DNA of 64,000 bases from Tigriopus japonicus (Eukaryota; Arthropoda; Copepoda; Harpacticoida; Harpacticidae): positions 6,476,580-6,540,579 of the forward strand of contig CM021323.1 of NCBI GenBank assembly GCA_010645155.1. Reading direction: 5' to 3'. A model generated the notes under the pieces. The model did no database searches. It worked only from the letters and a program-made list of their open reading frames with translations, and had not been told where the DNA came from. This document shows positions 24,904 to 34,651 of this stretch, one piece after another. The position numbers and the translations under genes are program-made. How positions within the stretch are numbered: the stretch's first letter is position 1; each line of letters starts with the position of its first letter.

Positions 24904-27900
24904 ATGGTTGAAGAGGTCACCGCCAATGGTACCAATTCAAAGTTACGGTCCACGTTTTGGCCTCCTCGTTGGTGGATGTGGTGTGTGATTGTTTTATTCG
25001 TTTTTATTGGGGCTGTTTTCATAGTGTTTAGTCTGCAACCATTTCGATCAACAGCTCCTGGGTAAGCCTTTGCTTAATATATAAGCGTATTACTAATATA
25101 TGCCTAAGGTTATTGTAATAGGTCGGTTGTTGAGGTAGTTTGGAAATATAATAGAAGCACATGACGCGCAGTGGAAATAACTTAGAAATAACCATGCTCG
25201 ATCAAGTTTCGCTACATAAGCTGTGTTTTTCAAAAGCAGTTGCGTTTTTCAATCGCAGTTTATGTAGCGAAACTTGATCGAGCATGGTTATTTCTAAGTT
25301 ATTTCCACTGCGCGTCATGTGCTTCTTTTATGCTTCAAGATGTGCTTCTAGATGTGCTTCTACTGTACGTCCAAACTACCTCAACAACTGACCTAATAAC
25401 GAATATAAAAAGCATCAAACAAGGCCAGGGGCCTGACTATCCCCTTTGACAAAATACGTCAATTAATGGAAAAGCAGGAGTTTTCCGTATTAAATCTAAG
25501 TGATAAGGAGGCACTCATTACCGGCATAAGTTAGTTGGGTTCATAATTCAAAAGGTTTCATTAAAAGTTTTCAAGGCTGTCTATCATACCGGCCTAATGG
25601 GCCCATCTGGCGAGGCAAATATCCATTCAAACTTGGTTTAGGGGCTTCGATTGACAAATTGAAGTGTGAAAAAACTGTTCAGTGCACATTCAAAAGACAA
25701 AAAAATGAAAGTTTCAACGCACTCACAGACAAATTATATCAAATTTTAAAATGAAAGTGTTGAATCAAATACTAAGCAATGCGAAACTTTGCTGTTTCTC
25801 ACTCTCTTGTGCAAACTGCTAATCAAGATAACAAACATATGATGGAGGCCTTTAGACATTTCAGTGTGCTAATCTGTAAACCTCCTGATAAGATTTTACA
25901 CTATTTTATAAAACAAGTATCATCGTTCGTCAGAAACTTTTAAACAAAAATTAGGAAATAATGGTTTGTTTTTCAACATCTAGCATTTTCTTTGCTTGGA
26001 ATTTGGAGGTTTTGATGCGCTTCACGATACTCTCACGCACAATATTTTTTATTTACAAAATCTTGGATTTATCTTTTACAATCTTAATCAATTTGCCATA
26101 AGCATTAACATCATCTGTGAAGATGTAGTCAAATAAGCCCCAAGCCCTAAGCAAGACATTTAATTTTCATCACATCATTCATTCCACATGAAATTGCTCT
26201 CCAATCATAAAACGCTTAAAATGATATTTAACCATTCCAAGTCAACACAACGATAAAAAGTATTATTTTTGCAAAGACGGAGATCTTGCAGTCAAATTAA
26301 TCTCATTTTAAGGCATAAATCATGATAAAATTGATGCTAAAAGCTACAACTTTATCTAATCCATTCGTTATTTATTAATAGGGCCGGGAAATAATTTTTT
26401 TTAAATATAGAATATTTTAAAAATATTTATCCGTTTTTCGTCGATTTTTTAATTTTTTTGGCTTTTTCAAGGAAAAAAATAAATATATTCTCGAAAATTT
26501 GAGTCAGAAAAAATGTTTCAGGCAAAATTGAGCATAATAAACGAACGACCAAAGCTCAATTTCAAAGCCCCCCCCACTCTTTTGTTACTTTCTTACTTAT
26601 TTTCACGAACTTCCTGAGGTAGCCGTGTCATGTACCCTTTTGGGATTTTCGGCTTCCTATGAGGGCTGATTGATGAATGTTTTTAACCCAAGATGTAAAA
26701 AATGTATGAATAGTCCTATCCTGTCCTTATGAAATAAAATACTTATTTACTTACTTAATAGGGCTTACCAAAATGAATCCAAAATACAAAACCCTTTACA
26801 AAAAAGCACCATCTATTGAGGCAAATTGAAAATTGTATATTTGAATCAATTCTAATATGAGTCCAAAAAGGGCCAAATGCATCAAATTCACCAATAACGA
26901 ATTTGGAAAATCGGTGCACACAGACAAAGATATCAAATAATAGCCGTTTCTAAAAAAAAATTCCTAAAAATCCGGCTGTTTTCCAAATATTTTGGCCTTT
27001 TGAAGAAAATATGTATTGGATATTTTGGCCTTTTGAAGAAAATATGTATTGGATATTTTGGCCTTTTGAAGAAAATATGTATTGGATATTTTGGCATTTT
27101 GAAGAAAATATGTATAGGATATTTTGTCACTTTTTTGGAAATATTTTTCCGGGCCCTACTTATTAATAATAGATCATTATTTTGATATCAACCCACGCCT
27201 CAAATGTCTTTGAAAGCTGGAAATAACCTCTCCAGCACCAAATCAACATCGTGACACGACAGGTTTTTCCAAGTATTTCAATGTTATCAATAGATCCTAG
27301 TCTTGAATATATTTAGGCCATATGGGCACTGCCTACCGATTTTGTCAAAGATTTTAAATTTACAATTTCCTTTAAATGACTAATTTATAAACTTCTATCT
27401 CGTCCATTTTTATACGAAGTCAGCAAAGTGATTTTGACATTTTTTTCGAACGTCCATTTTCATGTTAGAACTGTGCTGAGAGTTGCTCATTTACACAAAA
27501 AACACGAATCCGCTTGAACTTGTCTCTAAACATAAGGTTGGATGAAATCTACAATGTATCAAAGTTGTTAATTTGTTGCTAAATTAAAGAGAAATAAGAT
27601 TAAACATCAAGAAAGCGGTCAAAATCTGGACTATTGGTGAATGCAAAAGACCATTTAATTAGGTTCCTCTTAAACGATGTGTAAAATAGCTTGGGCCTTG
27701 AATGAACAAAGATTAAGAAAGTAAGGGCAATGGTATCGGCCAAACATCAGTTAGTGGCAAGCAAGCAACGCTGAGACTTTTTTAGTAAATCCACTATATC
27801 AAAGATATTGATTTCATCGTTTGTTTTACATGTAAAATTTGCATAATAGAGCCCATATAGCAAATTATGCAAACTTCCCTCGTACTGTATGTTTCTAATG

Positions 27901-29512
27901 CAGGAATTACATCAATGAGGATCTATCATTTCTCAACTGATAGCTTTTTAATTATTTGTTATCTTTGTTTATGGCAAAATGTTTAGGAAAGTGATGTAGT
28001 TGCCAAAGTCAAAATATATAAAATAAAGATTTATTAAGACAGCTATTGAGAAATGTATCGAAGTTTGATGTTGATTTACCCTCGACCAAAAATACATTTC
28101 ATTAAGTATGAATCTAAAATTGCAAGTTTGCATATTCGAAATGACCTGGATCATAAAAAAAACGTTCATAAGAAATGTAGAGTGTATGTTGGTAAATACT
28201 TAGCTTGCCGCATGAACTTGTGCAGTAGTAAGTATGCTTACGTGTCAATTTCAAACCGACTTAATCAAACGCTGCTTCATAAACATTCAGGGCGTGATTC
28301 GTTAGATGATGAAAGAACATCTCTTTAGTCGATCTGACGGGTCGTGTTTTTGGAATAAAGACAGTTTACTTATCTAAGAATGTAATTTAAAAGTTCTTAC
28401 TGGACTAGATTCAAACTTTGAAAGATAAGATTGCATTCAAGATATCTGGGTCGGAATACGTTTTTCATTCATTAAAATGATAAACAAGCGTGGCTCAATC
28501 TGAATGCTTTTAAGTCTCTATACTGATAACTCTTTCCTTTGAACATGATTAGCATGATTCTTTTGAAACTTCTGTTGAGCACAATTCTGTTGAGACACTT
28601 TAGTAGGGCTAAATATCTGAAGTTTAAATGAGTCAAAACAAAATTTTAGTCGAAAAACATTACACAAATATCAATGAAAATACAGTGTGTCCCATAAAAA
28701 ATGCGAAAGGTTTCAAGATTTTTTTAGGGCAGCTTTAATCACTTTTTTACTGTTTTAAGCCTGGTGTGTAATCGTTTGACTGTATACTTTGAGATGATGT
28801 AAATAAAATAGGGGTAAAACAGTGTTGTTGAATATTTATTATTTTCCAGGATATTCGTAGAGCAGGACGACCAAAGGAGTTGGAAACAACATGATGCAGA
28901 ACAGAAAGATATTTCCAATTGCTCCAAAGCAACTTGTTTCATTCATGGACGGTAAGAATATTTTAAAAAATCCTACAGGTGTCCATCACCAATTAAGAAA
29001 AATAAATCATTAAGCACGACTTATTTAATTTTTAGATTTCAACTTCAAAGTGTAGATGCTGGCTTTTACGATTTCCTGTCCGATCTGGGCGTACCCTGGT
29101 TTGCCATCAGTATCTTGAAACGAATGTCTGAGACTATGGATCTTCTGCCACCACAAAATTTAACACATGGAACATGGCGATGGACCATTGATAGAGGTAA
29201 GTGACCACTCGTCAACTCATAACTCATGAAGCCCTTCTATCACCTAATCATAATCCAGGTGTGCAGCCAGTCTTGCTAAATTTTCGGATGGGAGAGCCCT
29301 TTCAAGTAGCCTTAGGATCATTTCTGACGTTGACCAGGAACTGTTCCCTTCCTTCAAAGAGCGTGATCGTGTGTGAGGATTCCAATGAATCGGGCGAATT
29401 GCTGGCTACAAGTACCAATCGATTTACGTTGGAAGGACTCACCAATGCAATTTTTATGGAGAGTCGAAATATCACTGCGGTAAAATATTACCAACGTATG
29501 GTAAAGAGTTGA
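24904..29512 (+). CDS. Membrane-anchored FABP-like protein 2
   Basis: Exons: 24904-25061, 28850-28951, 29036-29196, 29259-29512, total 675 nt, 224 residues. A short Trp-rich N-terminus precedes a hydrophobic helix at about 26-43. A stalk (54-87) encoded by its own exon contains two Cys (CSKATC). The FABP-like domain begins at residue 88 (FQLQSVDAGFYDFLSDLGVPWF), continues with GTWRWTI and LNFRMGEPF, and ends in AVKYYQRMVKS. Unlike its neighbours it has no acidic tail. The introns flanking the first domain exon have the same phases (2 then 1) and the exon has the same 161-base length as in gene 1. Several N-glycosylation sequons (NLT, NCS, NES, NIT) lie in the domain, consistent with a lumenal or extracellular position. 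Intron 1 is 3.8 kb and carries several transposon relics. Confidence 0.66.
25115..25400. mobile_element. Fold-back (hairpin) MITE in intron 1 of FABP-like gene 2
   Basis: Bases 25153-25219 and 25260-25326 form an apparently perfect 67-base inverted repeat around a 40-base loop. Outside it, GGTCGGTTGTTGAGGTAGTT (25121-25140) is matched in reverse complement, with one mismatch, by the stretch at about 25374-25395. The whole block can fold into one long hairpin and encodes nothing. Confidence 0.75.
26380..27159. mobile_element. hAT-like MITE with internal minisatellite
   Basis: The ends read AGGGCCGGGAAATA and, reverse complemented at the right, GTAGGGCCCGGAAAAATA. The flanks share TTATTAAT (26372-26379 and 27160-27167), an 8-bp duplication as expected for hAT. 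The interior is strongly AT-rich with no transposase. End sequence and TSD length resemble the element at 5613-6133. Confidence 0.7.
26987..27128. repeat. 33-bp minisatellite, four full copies plus a partial one
   Basis: A 33-base unit beginning ATATTTTGGCCTTTTGAAG repeats at 26987, 27020, 27053 and 27086, with a partial fifth at 27119. The first three copies are nearly identical; the fourth has two substitutions. It lies in the right part of the hAT-like element. Because the unit is 11 codons, it leaves open frames on both strands, which I do not regard as coding. Confidence 0.85.
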
Positions 29513-30305
29513 ATTGATGTGCGGTTTGAATTATAAAATTGATTAATTTAAAAATCACTTTACCGCCTTGTGGTTTCTTTGTTATATATTTTCTTCGAGA
29601 CCACCTCAAATTTATGGTGCCGGTAGAGTCACAATTTTTTCTTTAATTCATAGTCCGGCAAGTTGGTGAACTTAGCCCAAAATCACCCTAAAATAAAACT
29701 ACCGAGTGTTTCAAAAGAAACAGAATATCTAATCCTATCGTTTACAAATCGTGACTGAAACCGTATGTGAACCTCACCTTTCATGGAAATGACTTGGATT
29801 GAGGAGCCAGAAAAAATAATTTTACCCAATTTAAGCGACGACGATTTTTCCCGCTAGGGGTCATTTCTGAAAACTGCTGTGACTCTGACTTTTTCTCCTT
29901 CCCGGAATTTGGCTAAAATCGAAAATAAGGCAACATAATAAAGGAAATAAAACCATTTGTATCTTAAGAATTATTATCCGCCACATCATTTTGAGTTTCA
30001 AACATTTTTGTGAAATTGACCACTTCTGAGTTACGGACATAGTCCATCCTGTTCCATTTCTTATGGATCACCCGATAAAGTTACCCTTTCTAACAAACTT
30101 TTCGCTCTGTCTATCGATGTATGACTGTTCTTGGCTCTCATTTTGCCAACAATCTCGTAACAGTTTAGAAGGAAATATGTTCAAAACTCAAATATTAGTC
30201 AACTCAATTGATAACTTATCAGTTACTGTCGTGGAAGACAAATGTTAAGGTCGACTAGTCTGAATACTTTTTTGCACAATTTACAACTATTTTGAAGTAT
30301 TCATT
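29513..30305 (+). other. Spacer between FABP-like genes 2 and 3
   Basis: About 0.8 kb of AT-rich DNA lies between the stop of gene 2 and the ATG of gene 3. I see no gene and no clear polyA signal. Confidence 0.4.
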
Positions 30306-31532
30306 ATGGCTAATAATAACCGACATAATAACCAATACGATAACCCCCAAGGAAAAAGCAAATCCTGTTGCAATTGGCGGTGCTTTTGTATCACTTGCTG
30401 TCTGTTTGTGCTGATTGTGATTGGTATCGGTGTTGGGATCTATTTTGTTCTCAATGGCATGGGATATTTCAATGAAAACAAGCCCATCGTAGACAATGGT
30501 GAATGGGACCAAAAGCTGACACAAGGCTTCGGAAAGTCAGATACTTCTTTTGGTTTTAAAGACATATCCGGCGAGTGAGTGTGGTTTTGCAATTTCTTGA
30601 GAGTTCATTGTTACGTTTCTTTTCAATTCAACATAGATATCAGCTAGTTAGCTTCAATGAGGAGTTTAAATCTTTCCTAACGGCCATGGGAATCCCTCCT
30701 TTCGTTTTGCCAATTATTTTGAGTGTCACGGAAACCCTAAACATCACAGCCTCTCCGGAAGGCAAATGGTCAATAACAAGAGACATGGGCAAGTAAATTT
30801 TCCTAAATAAATATACGTTTTTGTTCGTCAAGGCATGCTTCAAGCACATTACAAGAACTGGTTTAAAGGATATGTTAACCTGATCTAGGCATTCCTTCAC
30901 TGAATTTTTGTATTTTTTGTAGAATCAAGCTAAACGCTGAAACCAGAAGTTTGCTTGAATAATGCTTCTACGTACACGTAACAGATTGTATTTGAAACGA
31001 ACGCGGACGTTTTCAAGTCATTTGTCATTTTAGGTTTTATGAAGAAAACTAACGATTTCAAACTGGAAGAAGAATTTACAGTGGAGTGGGGCAGAAATGA
31101 TGGCATAATGCACAGTACTTGTAACTTTAAAATAGACGAACACACATTGGTCTGCGATTCGGAAGAAAAGGTCAAAGGTTGGCATTTTGAAGATAAGATG
31201 ATCTTTTCCAAGCTGGGCATGATAAACGAAAAGTATTTCAAAGAGGAGGATATTCGGGCCAAAAAATATTATGAGAAAGTGGGCGTGCCTCACGGAAAAT
31301 TTTCGAGGTATGTTCTGCATGCAGTTACCAAGATTTTCAATGTGATTGTTGTTTCTGATGGCTTGATAAAACATGTTCTAGCTCTGTTGGTGAGGGAATG
31401 CACCAAATCAAGGAACAGCCAGATGAGGATTCACCATTTTCAAGTAATGAGGATTCGCCATTTTCATTGGATGATGATCCACCATTTTTTGATGACGAGG
31501 ATGGACTATTTTCGGATGATGAAGATGATTAA
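30306..31532 (+). CDS. Membrane-anchored FABP-like protein 3
   Basis: Exons: 30306-30574, 30637-30788, 31034-31307, 31382-31532, total 846 nt, 281 residues. An Asn-rich N-terminus leads to a Cys cluster (SCCNWRCFCITCC) immediately before or inside a hydrophobic helix at about 30-50; this could be palmitoylated. The FABP-like domain starts at residue 90 (EYQLVSFNEEFKSFLTAMG) and includes KWSITRD, FKLEEEFTVEWGRND and ADIR-type AKKYYEKV. Exon 3 is 274 bases, exactly as in gene 1. The tail repeats Asp/Glu-rich SPFS units and ends in DDEDD. The second intron appears to use a GC donor (GG|GCAAGT, 30789). The only nearby GT donor would cause an early stop, while the GC site keeps the paralogues' phase 1. 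Confidence 0.7.
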
Positions 31533-32928
31533 TCCTTTCTTAGACAATACTTTGGCAATATTTTTCTTTAGCTTACTCTAAAGAAAGTGGCTCGAGGCTA
31601 GAAATATATGATATTCCTTTTAAAGGTAAAGAAAAGACTTGGGAGTTTATGATCTATTAAAGGACAAAAAACACGAAAACTCTTTTCAAAGCAGTAGTTA
31701 TTTGTGTAGAAACGTCAACAAAGTTCTAAAAGCACTAAACGCACTTTTTGATACATTTGGTTTCGTTTCCTAATGTCCTCTCTTGGTGAAATCAATCAAT
31801 CCCTGAGGCGTTTCTAACCTCGTTGGACAAACCTATCAAATGTTTCCTGTCTCAGCAAAATTTTAACTCTTGAGGTTCCTTCAGACAGGTATCCAACACT
31901 TGCACATTTTCAGACTAGTTCAAATTGTTGGCTCAACCAACTTCATTTTAAGATGTCTTGGTTTTGACGGAGGATCCACTCCCGTTTGAGAACTTCTGTT
32001 CTAGAGGATGGAAAAATGCACACAATTTCTCATTTTCAAATTAAAGGCCATCGGCGGTCCATTAAAGAGGGACACTCTCTTCGGAGTGGAACGAGGATTT
32101 ATGTTCTTAGAGCATCGTAAAAAATGAAAGTTTACTTCCCGTCCTCGAAAACAATAGCGACAGTAAAGGGTTTCATTCAAAGGAGTGGGTGGTCGCGCAA
32201 ATAACACTGGTGGTAAATGAGTTAAATTAATCAATTCACTTGACATTAAACTTATTGTGATTTCAAAACCTTGAAATTGACAAGTAGTTCAGATTTAATC
32301 CCAATGAAGCGTGGTCTTTGATATCAGAAAAGGTCATAGGTTGGTCGATTCCTTTTGACACAACATGCTCTCTTGCACAAGTAAAAATGCCTAACCTTGT
32401 AAGTTAGTAAGAAACTAACCACATAATTTGCCATTTTAAAGATACCTTGCAAACTTAAATGAACAAACATGGTTTCTCATTTCGATCACATGTTTTTGCT
32501 TTTTTTTAAATTAAGGAGTCAGTACGTACAAAACATAACGTACATAATGGGTGTTCCGTATTCCTGTTCATTGAAGAAGTGTTCCCTGGACATCCTAGGT
32601 TTGAGTGCTACTGTAGGCACCTAAAAAATTAAAATGCTTGTTGTTGAGCCTCTTTGGAAAATATGTTGATCAAAGCATTCCATACGAGATGAACATGTTC
32701 ATATTGATGTTCTGAAAAAAGTGATGCTGGAACCTGTTCCCTAGTACCAAGCTGTTTATGTTGCATGACATTTAACGGAGGCTAAAAGTACCTCAAATAG
32801 CACCGGCTTTCCCTTCAGTTCGGAATAAGAACAGGAGAGTCCCAAGATGTTGGAATTTAGCCAAGATGCGAATTGTAAACTCATCCTCGAGGCTGTAAGT
32901 GACACTTCAGCCGATTTTGCAACACAAT
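31533..32928. other. Intergenic region before the Kelch gene
   Basis: About 1.4 kb holds only short open frames with no domain. The Kelch promoter should lie in the right part. Confidence 0.4.
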
Positions 32929-34602
32929 ATGATCGAATCAATATTTCGCGACCAACTAACTTTACGAAGTACCCATTGCTCCAAAGACGTTCTGGCCACG
33001 TTCAACCGTCTCCGAAATGAGAATCTCTTCACTGACACAACTCTCAAAGTTGGAGATCTGGTCCTTCGGGTCCATAGAATCATCTTATGTGCCTGTTCTC
33101 CCTACTTTGACAAGATGCTCACTTCAAACTTCCGAGAACAAAGTTATGAAGTGATTGAATTGCCCCATTTGAGCTCAGAGGCGGTCGACAAGCTCATCAC
33201 CTTTTTTTACACTGGATTCCTTAAAGTGGATCACGAAAGCGTCTACGACGTATTCGCCTGTGCCGATATCCTGCTCTTGGATGAGACCAAGAAGTGTCTG
33301 GTGCGATTTCTGCAGCAAACTCTCAATTTGGAGAACGCTGTGGCTGTTTGCCATATCGGAAAGATCTACTCGATTCTAGAACTTAGTCAAAGCGCAGAGC
33401 GGTTTTTGGCGCGAAATTTCAACGACCTCTTGGCAACGGAAAGTTTCACAGATCTGACGTACGAAGAACTGACGTCAATTTTGAGGGACCACTCGCCATA
33501 TGTGGAATCTGAGGATATGCTCTTAAATGCCTTGATTAATTGGTCCATGATTAACCTGAGAGAGGATCTCATAATGTCCTTGGTGTCTTGCGTGAACATG
33601 GAAGCCGTCAGTGAAGAGTGTCTCAACCATTTAGCTTTAACCGGGCAAACGGAATTGGTGGCAGATCTGAGGAACTCCAATCTGAACCCTGCCATTTCAC
33701 AACCGCTTCTCCGTCGAAAACAGCGGGTCAATTCTTTGATATTGGCAATAGCATTCGATAGTAAGCTTCTGGAATGCCTGGACTTGGAACATTTTGATCA
33801 GGGATGGCATGTCCTCACTGAGGTTCCGAACATGCGGTATGGTTTTAGTGGGGCGGGTATTTCAACTTTCGGTGATAAAGTCCTCATCACGGGCGGGGTG
33901 GGGAAAAAGGGCATACTAAAGGCAGTGAACCGGTTCGTCGTGTATGACTTAAGGTCAAATTCCTGGTCGGATGGGCCCACTCTAAAAGAGCCCAGGAAAT
34001 GTCACCTCCAGGGGGTCACACAAGGGTCGTTGATGATCGCCGGAGGTACCGACGAACAGCAAGCCGTTCTCACCGCGCAGTACTTAGATCTAAAGCAAGA
34101 TCCGGCCCAATGGTCTTGGCTGGAACTCCCTGCCCTACCTTCTTGGCACAATGGCACAAGTCTCATAGAATTTGGACAACATCTTATAGCCATTTCTAAT
34201 TATGGCAGTGACAGCGATCGCATGTTTAATTTACGATCCAAGATCTGGAGCAATCTACCCTTGGAGACGGCCGATTCTTGTCGAATGACCCGTGATCGCC
34301 CAGGATGCACTAAGTTTGGCGATATCCTAATTTTGGCTGGTGGAAGTTCAGGTCGAGATCTGTGCAAAGAGGTGGAAAGTTATAGTTTGGAAACGGCATC
34401 GTGGGAGAAACATTCCAAATTGAACATTGGTCGGGAGTGTCCTGGAATGGCGGTCATTCAAGGGCGAATGTTTGCCATTGGCGGAAAAGGTAGCAATGGA
34501 ACGGTGGAAGAATACAGTCCCGAAGCTGGAACTTGGCACGTTGTGCCCGATATGAAAGTGAAGTTTCAAAACGGAGAATACTTTTGTGCAATCATTTCGT
34601 GA
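32929..34602 (+). CDS. Intronless BTB-BACK-Kelch protein (KLHL-type CUL3 adaptor)
   Basis: A single exon encodes 557 residues. The start at ATG 32929 was chosen because the upstream in-frame codons have no ATG. The BTB domain spans about 24-130 (FTDTTLKVGDLVLRVHRIILCACSPYFDKML, then FYTGFLKVD), the BACK domain about 135-245, and degenerate Kelch blades about 300-557, with recognisable VLITGG, MIAGG, LILAGGSS and MFAIGGKG turns and paired Trp. Such proteins bind CUL3 through BTB and present substrates for ubiquitylation through the propeller. I cannot name the orthologue. Lack of introns in a window where almost every gene has them could mean origin by retroposition. The stop codon is 49 bases from the convergent PRMT3 stop. 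Confidence 0.88.
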   Translation: MIESIFRDQLTLRSTHCSKDVLATFNRLRNENLFTDTTLKVGDLVLRVHRIILCACSPYFDKMLTSNFREQSYEVIELPHLSSEAVDKLITFFYTGFLKVDHESVYDVFACADILLLDETKKCLVRFLQQTLNLENAVAVCHIGKIYSILELSQSAERFLARNFNDLLATESFTDLTYEELTSILRDHSPYVESEDMLLNALINWSMINLREDLIMSLVSCVNMEAVSEECLNHLALTGQTELVADLRNSNLNPAISQPLLRRKQRVNSLILAIAFDSKLLECLDLEHFDQGWHVLTEVPNMRYGFSGAGISTFGDKVLITGGVGKKGILKAVNRFVVYDLRSNSWSDGPTLKEPRKCHLQGVTQGSLMIAGGTDEQQAVLTAQYLDLKQDPAQWSWLELPALPSWHNGTSLIEFGQHLIAISNYGSDSDRMFNLRSKIWSNLPLETADSCRMTRDRPGCTKFGDILILAGGSSGRDLCKEVESYSLETASWEKHSKLNIGRECPGMAVIQGRMFAIGGKGSNGTVEEYSPEAGTWHVVPDMKVKFQNGEYFCAIIS

Positions 34603-34609
34603 TTAGATG

Positions 34610-34615
34610 TTTATT
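34610..34615 (-). terminator. PolyA signal of PRMT3
   Basis: TTTATT on the plus strand, AATAAA on the minus, lies 37 bases beyond the PRMT3 stop and seven bases after the Kelch stop codon. Cleavage 10-30 bases further would place the PRMT3 transcript end inside the Kelch coding sequence. Confidence 0.6.
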
Positions 34616-34651
34616 TAACATAATCCTTTTTTTCTGTCGTCCTTGACAGCA

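Noticed and set aside
26933..27185. Repeated KKICIGYFGLL / PIHIFFKRPKY peptides on both strands
   Set aside because: They result from a 33-base (11-codon) minisatellite inside a transposon, with no start context or splice sites. I treat it as a repeat, not a repetitive protein.
28681..28720. TACAGTGTGTCCCATAAAAA, resembling a mariner-type terminal repeat
   Set aside because: I could not find the matching inverted end nearby, so it may be a solo fragment and is not annotated as an element.
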